Notes: generated from the letters alone by a model not told the origin. A stretch of 64,000 bases of DNA from Mycolicibacterium sp. CR10 (GCF_005222675.1 NZ_STGE01000066.1:1-64000); one strand, 5' to 3'; positions 23,599-33,427 are shown, counted from the stretch's first letter. A program made the numbers and translations.

Positions 23599-26184
23599 GT
23601 GGCCCTTCCTAATCTCACCCGCGACCAGGCTGCCGAGCGCGCCGCCCTCATCACCGTGGATAGCTATCACATTGCCTTGGACCTGACCGACGGTCACGGC
23701 AAACCCGGCGACCGAACGTTCCGCTCGGTAACGACCGTCGAGTTCGACGCCCTCGCCGGTGCCGACACCTACATCGACCTCGCCGCGGACACCGTCCGCA
23801 GCGCCACCCTGAATGGCATCGACATCGACGTGTCGGGCTACAACGAGTCCACCGGAATCCCGCTGACCGGCCTGGCGGCGCACAACGTGCTCGTCGTCGA
23901 CGCGGACTGCCGCTACTCGAACACCGGTGAGGGCCTGCACCGATTCGTCGACCCCGTCGACGACGAGGTCTACCTGTACTCGCAGTTCGAAACCGCGGAC
24001 GCCAAGCGGATGTTCGCGTGCTTCGACCAACCCGACCTGAAGGCGGCCTTTGACATCACCGTCACCGCGCCCGCGCGCTGGGAGGTCATCTCCAATGGCG
24101 CCACCGTCACCGCCGAGCAGACCGGTGACGCGAAACAACACACGTTCAAAGCCACCCCCCGGATGAGCACCTACCTGGTGGCGCTGATCGCCGGACCCTA
24201 CGCGCGCTGGGACGACGTCTACGCCGACGACCACGGTGACATCCCGCTGGGCATCTTCTGCCGCAAGTCGCTGGGCGAGTACATGGACGAAGAGCGGTTG
24301 TTCACCGAGACCAAGCAGGGTTTCGCGTTTTACCACAACAACTTCGGCACTCCGTACGCGTTCGGCAAGTACGACCAGCTGTTCGTGCCCGAGTTCAACG
24401 CGGGTGCCATGGAGAACGCCGGAGCGGTGACGTTCCTGGAGGACTACGTCTTCCGGTCGAAGGTGACCCGGGCGTCCTACGAACGTCGCGCGGAGACGGT
24501 GCTGCACGAGATGGCGCACATGTGGTTCGGCGATCTTGTGACCATGCAGTGGTGGGATGACCTGTGGCTCAACGAGTCGTTCGCGACGTTCGCCTCGGTG
24601 CTGTGCCAGGCCGAGGCCACCGAGTACACCGAGGCGTGGACGACGTTCGCCAATGCCGAGAAGTCGTGGGCGTACCGGCAGGACCAGCTGCCGTCCACCC
24701 ATCCGGTGGCCGCCGACATCCCGGACCTGCACGCCGTCGAGGTGAACTTCGACGGCATCACCTACGCCAAGGGCGCCAGCGTGCTCAAGCAGCTGGTGGC
24801 CTACGTCGGCCTTGAGGCGTTTCTTGCCGGGCTGCGGGATTACTTCCGCGACCACGCGTTCGGCAATGCGACGTTCGGCGATCTGCTTGGCGCGCTGGAG
24901 AAGTCGTCGGGACGCGACCTGTCGGGCTGGGGCCGGCAGTGGCTCAAGACCACCGGGCTGAACACCCTGCGGCCGGACTTCGACGTCGCCGCCGACGGCA
25001 CGTTCACCCGGTTCGCGATCGACCAGGGTGGCGCCAAACCGGGTGCCGGTGAGACCAGGGTGCACCGGCTGGCGGTCGGCATCTACGACGACGATGACTC
25101 AGGCAAGTTGGTGCGGGTGCACCGCGAGGAGCTCGACGTTGAGGGTTCGACGACCGAAGTGCCTGCGCTGCAGGGAACCTCACGCGGGAAACTGATCCTC
25201 GTCAATGACGACGACCTGACCTACTGCTCGCTGCGGCTGGATCCCGAGTCGCTGCAGACGGTGCTGAGCCGCATCGCCGATATCGCTGAGCCGCTCCCCC
25301 GCACGCTGGCGTGGTCGGCGGCATGGGAGATGACCCGCGACGCCGAGTTGCGGGCCCGCGACTTCGTCGCGCTTGTGATGAGCGGTCTGCATGCCGAGTC
25401 CGAGGTGGGCGTGGCGCAGCGACTGGTGCTGCAGGCGCAGACCGCGTTGGGCTCCTACGCAAACCCCGACTGGGCGGCCGAGAACGGCTGGCCCGCGTTC
25501 GGTGACAAGCTGCTGGACCTGGCGCGCGAGTCGGCGCCGGGTTCGGACCATCAGCTGGCGTTCGTCAACGCGCTGTGCACCTCGGTGCTGTCTCCGAACC
25601 ACGTCGCCGTGCTGTCGACGCTGCTGGACAACGAGCCCGCGGCGGTGAACCTGCCGGGCCTGGTCATCGACACGGATCTGCGGTGGCGAGTGGTGACCGC
25701 GCTGGCGGCCAGCGGAAACCTGGATGCCGACGCCGTGGACGCCCCGTTCATCGACGCCGAGGCCGACAACGACCGCACCGCAGCGGGTCGGCGGGCCGCC
25801 GCGGCGGCGGCCGCCGCCCGTCCGCAGGCGGCGGTCAAGGAGTCGGCGTGGCAGCAGGTCGTCGAGGACGACACCCTGGCGAACATCACCGCACGCTCGA
25901 TCATCGGCGGGTTCGTCCGGCCGGGTCAGGGTGAGCTGCTCGCGCCGTACGTGAGCAAGTACTTCGCGGCCATCTCCGGTGTGTGGGAGCGGCGTTCGAG
26001 TGAGGTTGCGCAGACCGTCGTCATCGGGTTGTACCCGTCCTGGGACATCAGCCAGGGTGCGCTGCAGGCCGCCGATGAGTTCCTCGCCGACCCCGACGTG
26101 CCACCGGCGCTGCGCAGGCTGGTGCTGGAGGGACGCGCGGGCGTCGAACGGTCGCTGGCGGCGCGGGAGTTCGACGCCGGCTAA
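23599..26184 (+). CDS. pepN: Aminopeptidase N
   Basis: An 861-aa cytoplasmic zinc metallopeptidase of family M1 that removes N-terminal amino acids from peptides. The exopeptidase motif GAMEN (FNAGAMENAGAVTF) and the zinc site HEMAH (residues 303-307) followed by WLNESFA are intact. The N-terminal beta-sandwich and C-terminal helical ERAP1-like domain are complete. GTG 23599 (VALPNLTRDQAAERAAL) matches the M. tuberculosis Rv2467 start; an in-frame start at 23587 is also open. Confidence 0.96.
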   Translation: MALPNLTRDQAAERAALITVDSYHIALDLTDGHGKPGDRTFRSVTTVEFDALAGADTYIDLAADTVRSATLNGIDIDVSGYNESTGIPLTGLAAHNVLVVDADCRYSNTGEGLHRFVDPVDDEVYLYSQFETADAKRMFACFDQPDLKAAFDITVTAPARWEVISNGATVTAEQTGDAKQHTFKATPRMSTYLVALIAGPYARWDDVYADDHGDIPLGIFCRKSLGEYMDEERLFTETKQGFAFYHNNFGTPYAFGKYDQLFVPEFNAGAMENAGAVTFLEDYVFRSKVTRASYERRAETVLHEMAHMWFGDLVTMQWWDDLWLNESFATFASVLCQAEATEYTEAWTTFANAEKSWAYRQDQLPSTHPVAADIPDLHAVEVNFDGITYAKGASVLKQLVAYVGLEAFLAGLRDYFRDHAFGNATFGDLLGALEKSSGRDLSGWGRQWLKTTGLNTLRPDFDVAADGTFTRFAIDQGGAKPGAGETRVHRLAVGIYDDDDSGKLVRVHREELDVEGSTTEVPALQGTSRGKLILVNDDDLTYCSLRLDPESLQTVLSRIADIAEPLPRTLAWSAAWEMTRDAELRARDFVALVMSGLHAESEVGVAQRLVLQAQTALGSYANPDWAAENGWPAFGDKLLDLARESAPGSDHQLAFVNALCTSVLSPNHVAVLSTLLDNEPAAVNLPGLVIDTDLRWRVVTALAASGNLDADAVDAPFIDAEADNDRTAAGRRAAAAAAAARPQAAVKESAWQQVVEDDTLANITARSIIGGFVRPGQGELLAPYVSKYFAAISGVWERRSSEVAQTVVIGLYPSWDISQGALQAADEFLADPDVPPALRRLVLEGRAGVERSLAAREFDAG

Positions 26185-26324
26185 CGGGGAGCCCGCTCCC
26201 CACTGTGGACGCTCCACGGCAACTTTGGGCAGCCGAGAACCGCCAGTGAGAAGCCAGGGTCGTGACGCCGCGGATAATCACAACCCGGAATGCTCTTCCG
26301 CGGTCAGGTCCGACGAACGGGGTA

Positions 26325-26810
26325 TCAGCGGGGTGAGACGCCTGCGGCGAGCACCCGCACGCCGCTGATCAAACCGTCGATGAGGTTGCCCTCTTTGAAC
26401 GACGCGGCGGCGGCCGAAACCCCGAGCGGAGCGGACTCCTCGATACCGCGGCCCTTGACCGCAGACCCGTAGACCACCTCGATGGCCTTCTGGTTCGGCG
26501 ACACGGCCAGCAGCACCGCGTTGTCGGGAGTCGGCACCCTGGCCAGCACCTCCCGCGCGGTGGCCGCGGTGTCGGCACCGAGGTCGCCGACGTAGACCGC
26601 GAAGCGGGCCTGGGCCGCGCGCGAACCGTACTTCAGCGCGTTGTCCAGAACCACCAGGTCCTTGGTCGTGAACGGGTAGTGCACGGACAGTTCGCCCGGC
26701 TCGGTGACACCCGAGATACGGCCGCTGGACGTGACCACATAGCCGTAGGGCAACTCGGCCAGCGCGCCCGACCCGACGGTCGCCAGTTCACCACTTGCCA
26801 CTTGCGCCAC
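26325..26810 (-). CDS. DUF5130 protein (Rv2468c type)
   Basis: A 161-aa protein of the TPM-domain-like DUF5130 family, conserved in mycobacteria and of unknown function. The central region (FTTKDLVVLDNALKYGSRAA to VLARVPTPDNAVLLAVSPNQ) resembles the TPM fold, and KAIEVVYGSAVKGRGIE follows. There is no signal peptide. The ATG overlaps the end of the upstream small membrane protein gene by 23 bases, so they are co-transcribed. Confidence 0.8.
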   Translation of the reverse strand: MAQVASGELATVGSGALAELPYGYVVTSSGRISGVTEPGELSVHYPFTTKDLVVLDNALKYGSRAAQARFAVYVGDLGADTAATAREVLARVPTPDNAVLLAVSPNQKAIEVVYGSAVKGRGIEESAPLGVSAAAASFKEGNLIDGLISGVRVLAAGVSPR

Positions 26811-27021
26811 CTCCCACAGTCAGATGAGAGCCGTGGCCGCCATGACCGTGGTCGGCGGGTTCCTGGGCTGCCCACAGGATCGGATCGTGCGTCCACTTCT
26901 CCGACAGTTCGTATGTCGCGGGGTGCGGTCCCTTTTTCGTGAAGATGAACAGCGACAAGAACAACGCGAGCGCGAGAGGTACCAGCACAAAGCTGGCGTG
27001 AATCAGTGCGGTGGAGTTCAC
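26788..27021 (-). CDS. Small membrane protein with His-rich tail
   Basis: A 77-aa protein with one membrane helix (IHASFVLVPLALALFLSLFI, residues about 6-25), a cytosolic KKGPHPATYELSEKWTHDP segment and a histidine/glycine-rich tail (DHGHGGHGSH) that could bind metal. GTG 27021 is chosen since the frame upstream has no start giving a better protein. An equivalent gene sits at this place in other mycobacteria (Rv2468A position). Function unknown. Confidence 0.65.
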   Translation of the reverse strand: MNSTALIHASFVLVPLALALFLSLFIFTKKGPHPATYELSEKWTHDPILWAAQEPADHGHGGHGSHLTVGGGASGKW

Positions 27022-27046
27022 GGGCAAACCGTAACGCACCGGCCCG

Positions 27047-27709
27047 TCAGGCCGCGCCCTCACCCAGATATCTGACCCACGCCGGGTCGAGCTCCTTGAT
27101 GCTGGAGAGCAGCCGCCAGTGCTGTCCCTTCGGCGGCAGCGGCGTGGTGTTCAGTGCCCACCCCAACTCGGTCAACAACCGGTCGGCCTTTCGGTGGTTG
27201 CACCCAGAGCACGCCGCGACGCAGTTCTCCCACGAGTGGGCGCCGCCGCGGCTGCGGGGAATGACGTGGTCGACGGTGTCGGCCTTGGAGCCGCAGTACG
27301 CGCACCGGAACCGGTCGCGGTGCATCAGTGCTGCCCGTGTCATCGGGATGCGGGCGCGGTACGGCACCCGGACAAAGGTCCGCAGCCGGATGACCGACGG
27401 GATCACGATGGTCCGGCTCGCGGAGTGGATCACCGGCCCCATGGGGTCGTCATGCACCACGTCGGCCTTGCCGCACATCAGCATGATGACCGCGCGGCGC
27501 ATCGGTAGAGCGGTGAGGGGCTCGTACGTCGAATTCAGCAGAAGCACCCGTCTGCGCCCCCAGATCGAGGCCTCCGGAACCGTGACGGAGTGGGAGTCGA
27601 CGCCGTGGACGCTGTGTAGCGCGCGCGTCACCGTGCTGGCTGTAGACCCGGATGAGCCTGTCGCGGACCGGTGGTGCCGGTGGCCGCGAGCATTTTTACG
27701 CTGCGCCAT
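27047..27709 (-). CDS. HNH endonuclease-domain protein (Rv2469c type)
   Basis: A 220-aa protein with a C-terminal HNH nuclease domain. The zinc knuckle CAYCG, catalytic DHVIPRSRGG, the ENCVAACSGCNHRK zinc pair and the preceding helices are all present. The N-terminal 60 residues are Arg/His/Ser-rich and disordered, followed by RRVLLLNSTYEPL, the conserved start of this bacterial family. ATG 27709 has GGAGG 5 bases upstream. No restriction or phage partner lies nearby; the family is a core actinobacterial one and its target is unknown. Confidence 0.88.
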   Translation of the reverse strand: MAQRKNARGHRHHRSATGSSGSTASTVTRALHSVHGVDSHSVTVPEASIWGRRRVLLLNSTYEPLTALPMRRAVIMLMCGKADVVHDDPMGPVIHSASRTIVIPSVIRLRTFVRVPYRARIPMTRAALMHRDRFRCAYCGSKADTVDHVIPRSRGGAHSWENCVAACSGCNHRKADRLLTELGWALNTTPLPPKGQHWRLLSSIKELDPAWVRYLGEGAA

Positions 27710-27912
27710 ACGTCCTCCGAACGACAGTCCACCATGGATTACCGGCGATCGCACGGCAATTCTGATCGTGTTCGCTGGTCAGTCCGATGAACTTCACTTG
27801 ACGGGCCCGCTGCCGTCCGTGGTCGTCCGCCGGGAACCGGAACGGACGCGCACAAAAAGACAGGTAGTTGATTACCCGTGCCGTCGCGGTCCGCCCCCGC
27901 CACACTTATCGC

Positions 27913-29082
27913 ATGACCGGGGGATCATCCACGCCGAAGCCTGACTACCTTCCGTACCGGTCCGAGCTGGCCACCGAACCCGAGAGCGAGACCGTCCTCA
28001 TCCAGAAGATGATCGACGCCCTCAGGAAGAACAGCGAGATCCAGTACGCGAAAAGCCAGAAGGACCGCAGGCTCTGGCGCAACGGCAAGCCCCACGCGAT
28101 CCGCGACGCGCATGCCAAGAGCTGCGGCATCCTGCACGGGACGCTCACCGTCAAGGCCGACCTCGACCCGCACCTTCGCCAGGGCATGTTCGCCGAACCC
28201 GGCAGAACGTACCCGGTGATCGCACGGATCTCGACGACGTCAGGGGCGATCCGATCCGATCAGGCGCGTGGCGTCCGCGGTCTGGGCATCAAGGTTCTCG
28301 GCGTGGTCGGTGAATCCGGGAAGCGCGTCAGCGAGACCTTCCCCGAAGCGAATCAGGACTTCGTGTTCGTCACCGAGCCGGTGTTCCCGTTCAGCAACGT
28401 GGAGGACTACGCCACGGCCGGGATGAGGACGGCCACACTCCTTGCCCGCACCCCCGACCGCGCGATGATTGCGGCGAACACGCTGCTGCGCGGGGTGCGC
28501 CGGCTCGTCGAACGGACGGGCCGCGAGCTGCCGCCGGCGGTGCGGGTGTTCGCCGATCCGAACCGCCACGTTCTTGGCCAGACGTTCTACACCGCCGCAC
28601 CCATCAGGTTCGGCGACTACGTGGCAAAGCTCAGCATCGCACCGTTATCGACGTCCGTGACCGACCTGATCGCCGAGGAGATCAGCCACAACGGCGATAA
28701 CGCACTCGCCGACGCCGTCGTCGCGTTCTTCGCCAGCAACAGCGCCGAGTACGAGGTCTCGGCCCAGCTCTGCACCAATACCGACGAGATGCCCATCGAA
28801 GACGCCAAGGTGGAGTGGCCGGAAGCCAAGTCGCCCTACGTAGCCGTCGCGACCATCAGCTACCCCCAGCAAACGGCCTACAGCCAAGCGCTGCAAAATT
28901 TCGGTGATGACGCACTGACGTTCAACTCATGGCGGGCCATCGAAGAGCATCGTCCGCTGGGCGGCATCAACCGGCTCAAGCTCAAGGTCTACGAAGCCTC
29001 GAGCGACTTCCGGCACAGGACAAACAAGGTCGACCGCCTCGAACCGGCCGACCTGTCCGGGTTTCCGGACCGCTACCCGTGA
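27913..29082 (+). CDS. Catalase-family protein (haem-dependent, minimal catalase type)
   Basis: A 389-aa protein of the small catalase-like family. Visible blocks are KSCGILHGTLTV near residue 75 (distal histidine), RQGMFAEPGRTYPVIARIS, RGVRGLGIKVLGV, QDFVFVTEPVFP and FYTAAPIRFGDYVAKLS. It is shorter than classical catalases (about 480-750 residues) and lacks their wrapping and C-terminal domains. Members may act as peroxidases or on fatty acid peroxides. ATG 27913 is chosen because the upstream extension has no family match. The next gene is a LuxR-type regulator 66 bases downstream. Confidence 0.78.
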   Translation: MTGGSSTPKPDYLPYRSELATEPESETVLIQKMIDALRKNSEIQYAKSQKDRRLWRNGKPHAIRDAHAKSCGILHGTLTVKADLDPHLRQGMFAEPGRTYPVIARISTTSGAIRSDQARGVRGLGIKVLGVVGESGKRVSETFPEANQDFVFVTEPVFPFSNVEDYATAGMRTATLLARTPDRAMIAANTLLRGVRRLVERTGRELPPAVRVFADPNRHVLGQTFYTAAPIRFGDYVAKLSIAPLSTSVTDLIAEEISHNGDNALADAVVAFFASNSAEYEVSAQLCTNTDEMPIEDAKVEWPEAKSPYVAVATISYPQQTAYSQALQNFGDDALTFNSWRAIEEHRPLGGINRLKLKVYEASSDFRHRTNKVDRLEPADLSGFPDRYP

Positions 29083-29148
29083 CCGAGTCCGCTGCTAACG
29101 CACTGGTATAGCGGGAATTGACCGGCCGGGCGACCTACACTCCCGGAT

Positions 29149-31752
29149 ATGGCCCACGGTTGGCAATTCCTCGATCGCCCGAGGGAATTCGGTGCGGTGC
29201 GGGCGGCGCTGACCGAGGCCGGGTCGTGTGGCGTGGTGCTCGTGGGCGCCGCCGGGGTCGGCAAGACCACGCTGGCACGCACAGTCACCGAATCGCTGCG
29301 CTCCCAAGTGCACTGGGTCGCCTCGACCGAATCCTCCCGCAGCATTCCGCTGGGGGTGTTCGCCCATCTCGTCGGACCGACAGCGTCCCGCGACGCGACC
29401 GCACTGCTCGCGTCGGCGCGTGAATCCCTTGTCTCCCAAGGCAGCAGCATTGTCGGCGTCGATGATGCCCATCTGCTCGACGAACTGTCCGCCACGCTGC
29501 TGCACCAGCTCGCCGTCGACCAGACCGGACACATCCTGGCCACTATCCGCACCGGGGAGCCGGTGCCGGACGCTGTGACGTCGCTGTGGAAGGACGGCTA
29601 TCTGCGTCGAATCGAGCTGCAGCCGTTCACCAAGGAGCAGAGCATCAGCCTGGTCGAGTCGGTGATCGGCGGTCGGCTCGAGGGATTGTCGGCGGACCTG
29701 ATGTGGGAATCCTCCGGCGGCAACCCGTTGTTCCTACGCCATCTCGTGGAAGGGTCGATCGACGCGGGAACTCTCAACCGGGTCGACGACGTCTGGCAGC
29801 TGCGCGGCCCGACCGCGGTGCCGTCCGGGCTGGCCGCCCTCCTGGATACCCGCCTGGACCAGGCCGGGCCCGAGGTGGTCACCGCTCTGAAGGTGCTCGC
29901 CCTGTGCGAGCCCCTGGACATCGACGCGCTGACCGAACTGGCGGGTGAGGACGCGGTCGACGCCGCAGAGAGCCGTGGGCTGATCCGCTTCACGCAGAAC
30001 GGAACGACGCTCAACGCCCGCTTCAGCCATCCGCTGGTCGGTGACGTCGTGCGCAGCCGGGTCGGTCGGGCCGCCGCGCGCCGGCTCAACGGACAACTGG
30101 TGGAGATCCTGCGCCGTCGCGACCTGAACACCCCCGCAAGCCGGATTCGGATGGCGAAGCTCTCGATCGACAGCGACCAGCCTGCCGACGACGAATTGCT
30201 GATCAACGCGGCCAAGGACGCGGTCTACCTGTCCAATCTCCCACTCGGCGAACGGTTCGCCCGCGCCGCCTTCGATCGCAGCGGCTCGCTGCAGGCAGCC
30301 GAGCTGCTGTCGCGGGCGCTGCTGTGGCAGGGCAGACCCGCGGACTCCGAGGCGGTGCTCGCCAAGTTCGACCCCGACGACCTCGACGAGTTGCAGCTGG
30401 TGCGCTGGGGCACCCCCCGCGCGTCCCATCTGTTCTGGGCGATGGGAGACGTCCAGCGCGCGCATGAAGTGCTCGATCTCGTGCGGCAGCGCACCGAGCA
30501 CCCGGCCCTGAAACTCTTCGTTCAAGCGGCGGCCGCCGCAATGGCTGTGCACGAGAACAAGATCGACGAAGGCATCTCGGCTGCGCTGGAAGTCCTTGCC
30601 GACCCTCACGCCCCGAATCAGGCTGTGGAGTTCGCCGCCTTCGCCGCGGGTCTGGCCATGCCCACCGCCGGTCGCGGCGATGAGTTCGAACCGATCGCCG
30701 CCAGGTGCCGCGCCGAACTGAAGACCACCGACGGCATGATCCGGGTGATGGTGCGCTACTGCGATGTGCTCGCGCTCACCCACATCGGTGAGTTCGATCT
30801 CGCCGACAAACGTGTCGCCGACTACGCGGAGTTCTCCTCGGTGGGCCAGTTCCAGGCCTGGGCCATCGCCAAGATCGCCGCAGGTGTGGTGGCCACCGCG
30901 CGGGGCAACTTCCCCGAGGCCATCACGTCGATCGAGCAGGCGCTGGCTGCCCTGAACGCGGAGACGTCGCTGCCATGGCAGCTCCCGGGCCGGTTGCTGC
31001 TCGCGCGCGCCTACGCCGCCCTCAGACGCGTCGGCGAGGCCGAGCGGGTTCTCACCGATGCTGCCGAGCACTCCGGCCCGTCGACGGCGCTGCACGAACC
31101 GCAGCGACTGATCTCGCGCTCCTGGTACGCCGCGGCCAAGGGCATGGAGCGCCGCTCGGTCGAGTTGGCGAACGCCGCAGCCGACAACGCGCGCCGATCC
31201 GGTCAGTACGCGCTGGAAGCCGAGGCTCTGCACCACGCGGCGAGATTCGGGGACCGGACGGGAGCCGACCGCCTGGAAGAGCTCACCGCCGTCGTCCACG
31301 GCACGGTGGTGGGCATGTATGCCCGGCACGCCCGCTCGGTCGCCGCGGGCGACGCTGCGGGACTGGACGCGGTCAGCGCGGATTTCGAACATGCGGGGAT
31401 GACGCTGTCGGCCGCCGACGCCGCCGCGCAGGCGGCGTTATTGCACGACAGCGCGGGTGACCGGCGCCAGATGCTGGATTCGGGTGCCACTGCGTTGCGC
31501 CTCGCCCAGTTGTGCGGCGGCGCGACCACACCCGCGGTCCGGGCGGCCGCGCATCCGCTGCCCCTGACGCCCCGTGAGCGCGAGATCGCCGAACTGGTGG
31601 CCGCCGACCAGACCAACCGCGAGATCGCCGAGCAGCTCATCCTGTCGGTCCGCACCGTCGAGGGTCACGTGTACCGGGCCTGCTTCAAACTCGGCGTCGC
31701 CGACCGCGACGAGCTGGCCAAGCTGATTCGCAAGGAGCGACCCGAGCCCTAG
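29149..31752 (+). CDS. LuxR-family ATPase regulator (LAL type)
   Basis: An 867-aa transcription regulator. Walker A (VGAAGVGKTTLAR) is at residues 34-46 and Walker B (SSIVGVDDAHLL) near residue 105, followed by a large TPR-like helical region (about 330-780) and a C-terminal LuxR HTH (LTPREREIAELVAADQTNRE; recognition helix SVRTVEGHVYRAC). Such large regulators sense a ligand with the helical part and activate transcription in an ATP-dependent way. The target is unknown; the catalase-like gene upstream is a candidate. ATG 29149 has TACACT 7 bases upstream, compatible with leaderless expression. Confidence 0.88.
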   Translation: MAHGWQFLDRPREFGAVRAALTEAGSCGVVLVGAAGVGKTTLARTVTESLRSQVHWVASTESSRSIPLGVFAHLVGPTASRDATALLASARESLVSQGSSIVGVDDAHLLDELSATLLHQLAVDQTGHILATIRTGEPVPDAVTSLWKDGYLRRIELQPFTKEQSISLVESVIGGRLEGLSADLMWESSGGNPLFLRHLVEGSIDAGTLNRVDDVWQLRGPTAVPSGLAALLDTRLDQAGPEVVTALKVLALCEPLDIDALTELAGEDAVDAAESRGLIRFTQNGTTLNARFSHPLVGDVVRSRVGRAAARRLNGQLVEILRRRDLNTPASRIRMAKLSIDSDQPADDELLINAAKDAVYLSNLPLGERFARAAFDRSGSLQAAELLSRALLWQGRPADSEAVLAKFDPDDLDELQLVRWGTPRASHLFWAMGDVQRAHEVLDLVRQRTEHPALKLFVQAAAAAMAVHENKIDEGISAALEVLADPHAPNQAVEFAAFAAGLAMPTAGRGDEFEPIAARCRAELKTTDGMIRVMVRYCDVLALTHIGEFDLADKRVADYAEFSSVGQFQAWAIAKIAAGVVATARGNFPEAITSIEQALAALNAETSLPWQLPGRLLLARAYAALRRVGEAERVLTDAAEHSGPSTALHEPQRLISRSWYAAAKGMERRSVELANAAADNARRSGQYALEAEALHHAARFGDRTGADRLEELTAVVHGTVVGMYARHARSVAAGDAAGLDAVSADFEHAGMTLSAADAAAQAALLHDSAGDRRQMLDSGATALRLAQLCGGATTPAVRAAAHPLPLTPREREIAELVAADQTNREIAEQLILSVRTVEGHVYRACFKLGVADRDELAKLIRKERPEP

Positions 31753-31803
31753 CCGCGGTCCGCGTGTGGGGTCGGATGCAGCGATGGCCCACAATGGGAG
31801 TCG

Positions 31804-32217
31804 ATGGAACCGGAAATGGACTCAGTCGACAAGCAGCAGTCGTTCTATGACGCGGTGGGCGGGCACGCGACGTTCCACACCCTCGTGGCACGGTTCTACG
31901 CGCTGGTGCGCGAGGACGAGATCCTGCGCCCGCTCTATCCGGAGGACGAGCTGGAGGCCGCCGAGGTGCGGCTGCGGATGTTCCTCGAGCAGTACTGGGG
32001 CGGCCCGCACACCTACTCCGACCAGCGGGGCCACCCGCGGCTACGGATGCGTCACGCGCCGTTCCGGATCGGCTACCTCGAACGTGATGCGTGGCTGCGG
32101 TGTATGCACACCGCGGTGGCCGAGATCGACTCCGCGACGCTCGACGACGCACACCGCGCGGAACTGATCGCCTACCTGGAGATGGCGGCCCAGTCGATGG
32201 TCAACTCGCCCTTCTGA
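31804..32217 (+). CDS. glbO: Group II truncated haemoglobin O
   Basis: A 137-aa haem protein that binds oxygen tightly and supports respiration or redox defence. Signature residues of trHbO are visible: tyrosine B10 in ARFYALVRED, tyrosine CD1 in LRPLYPEDE, proximal histidine F8 in LRMRHAPFRI and tryptophan G8 in RDAWLRCM. Equivalent to Rv2470. ATG 31804 follows a GGGAG site; the protein has a few extra N-terminal residues compared with M. tuberculosis. Confidence 0.95.
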   Translation: MEPEMDSVDKQQSFYDAVGGHATFHTLVARFYALVREDEILRPLYPEDELEAAEVRLRMFLEQYWGGPHTYSDQRGHPRLRMRHAPFRIGYLERDAWLRCMHTAVAEIDSATLDDAHRAELIAYLEMAAQSMVNSPF

Positions 32218-32231
32218 CCGTTCACCTCTTT

Positions 32232-32294
32232 CGCCGAAACGGCATTCCAGCAGGTCGTCACTCGAACTTTCTCAGCCGGAATGCCATTTCGGCG
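32232..32294. repeat. Inverted repeat, 17-bp arms, 29-base spacer
   Basis: The left arm cgccgaaacggcattcc (32232-32248) and right arm ggaatgccatttcggcg (32278-32294) are complementary at 16 of 17 positions. It occupies the whole gap between glbO and the convergent Rv2474c-type gene. It can act as a bidirectional terminator or be a copy of a dispersed palindromic element. Confidence 0.85.
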
Positions 32295-32308
32295 GAGATA
32301 GGGACGGG

Positions 32309-32998
32309 TCAGCGCAGCACCACGGCGGGGTCGCCGCGGCGGCGGTAGACGGTGCCGAACCGTGCGTCGACGCGCAGCCAGGCGGGCAGCACCCGCACCC
32401 GCACCACCTCATCCGCGCTGACCGACTCCGGCGCGAACTCGTCCCCCATGCGCGCCTGCGGGAGAAAACCCATTGCGGTCAGGGCGAAGACGCACCGCAT
32501 CGGAATGCCCACGGTGTCCCCGCCCGCGGTGACGTCGACCACCTCCTGGTCGAGCAGGGACGCGGGCGGGCCGTGCGCGCTGGAGTGTTCCTTGGCCAGC
32601 CGCACCCCGCGCTGGGCCAGATCGAGCATGACCCGCGCAGGAACGTCGTCGAGGTGGACGAAGCCCGCATCCGGCGGAAGGACGCCCCGCCAGGCCGAGT
32701 CCATCCCGAAGCCGGGGTCGACGTACCCGTCGGCGTCCATGGCGGTCAGTCCGGACAGTAAGGCGTCGGCACCGGCGCACAGATCCGCTGGCCGAACCCG
32801 GCCGCCGACCACCCTGCTGGCCAACACATCGAAACCCGTTGCAGCCCAGGCGACGATCATTCCGCCCGGGCGCTCCCGCAGCCGCACCACCGTCGCCTCG
32901 TCCAGCCGCTGGGCCCGCTCGATGAAGGTCGAGAGGTCCTCGCGATGCGCGGCGCGGTGCTCGGCGTCCAGCCATACCCCGCGCTCCGCGCCCGTCAT
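32309..32998 (-). CDS. Conserved hypothetical protein (Rv2474c type)
   Basis: A 229-aa cytoplasmic protein with no domain that I recognise. It is rich in Arg, Val and Asp, with no signal or membrane segment. The N-terminal region (MTGAERGVWLDAEHRAAHRE) is helical and the C-terminal half is mixed alpha/beta. ATG 32998 overlaps the thioesterase stop in ATGA, so the two are translationally coupled and may act together. The same pair occurs as Rv2475c-Rv2474c in M. tuberculosis. Confidence 0.8.
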   Translation of the reverse strand: MTGAERGVWLDAEHRAAHREDLSTFIERAQRLDEATVVRLRERPGGMIVAWAATGFDVLASRVVGGRVRPADLCAGADALLSGLTAMDADGYVDPGFGMDSAWRGVLPPDAGFVHLDDVPARVMLDLAQRGVRLAKEHSSAHGPPASLLDQEVVDVTAGGDTVGIPMRCVFALTAMGFLPQARMGDEFAPESVSADEVVRVRVLPAWLRVDARFGTVYRRRGDPAVVLR

Positions 32999-33414
32999 CG
33001 TGTCCAGCGTTGCAGATACTCCCGCTGCGCAGCCGAAAGCCGTTGCAGCCGCTGCTCCTCGATATGCACGGCCGCGAGCTGCGTTTCGGCGATCACGGCG
33101 GGCCTGGAGTCGGGGGCGGCGCCGACCGACCGCACCTCGTAGCCCACCGTGAAGTCCACCGCCCTGACCCGCTTGGACCACATGGTCACCTGCAGCGGCG
33201 AATCGATGAGTCGCAGTTGCGCCTTGTAGGCGATGTTCACCTCGGCGATCAGAAGACCGATCGTCGTGATCTCGTCGCCGAAGGGCGCCAGCAGGAACGG
33301 GATTCGGGCCTCTTCGAGGATCGTGACCATGGTCGCGTGGTTGACGTGCTGGTACATGTCGATATCCGACCACCGCACATGTACCGGCGCCGTGAAGCCG
33401 TGCTGCCCTGTCAC
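32995..33414 (-). CDS. Acyl-CoA thioesterase, hotdog fold (Rv2475c type)
   Basis: A 139-aa 4-hydroxybenzoyl-CoA-thioesterase-like enzyme. The conserved HVRWSDIDMYQHVNHATM with the catalytic-type aspartate, and MVTILEEARIPFL, begin the hotdog fold; LRLIDSPLQVTMWSKRV and FTVGYEV follow. GTG 33414 is preferred: the ORF to 33450 would overlap gdh by 23 bases without family support. It starts 13 bases after gdh ends, so it is likely part of that transcript. Confidence 0.85.
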   Translation of the reverse strand: MTGQHGFTAPVHVRWSDIDMYQHVNHATMVTILEEARIPFLLAPFGDEITTIGLLIAEVNIAYKAQLRLIDSPLQVTMWSKRVRAVDFTVGYEVRSVGAAPDSRPAVIAETQLAAVHIEEQRLQRLSAAQREYLQRWTR

Positions 33415-33427
33415 GCTGTGCTGTCGA

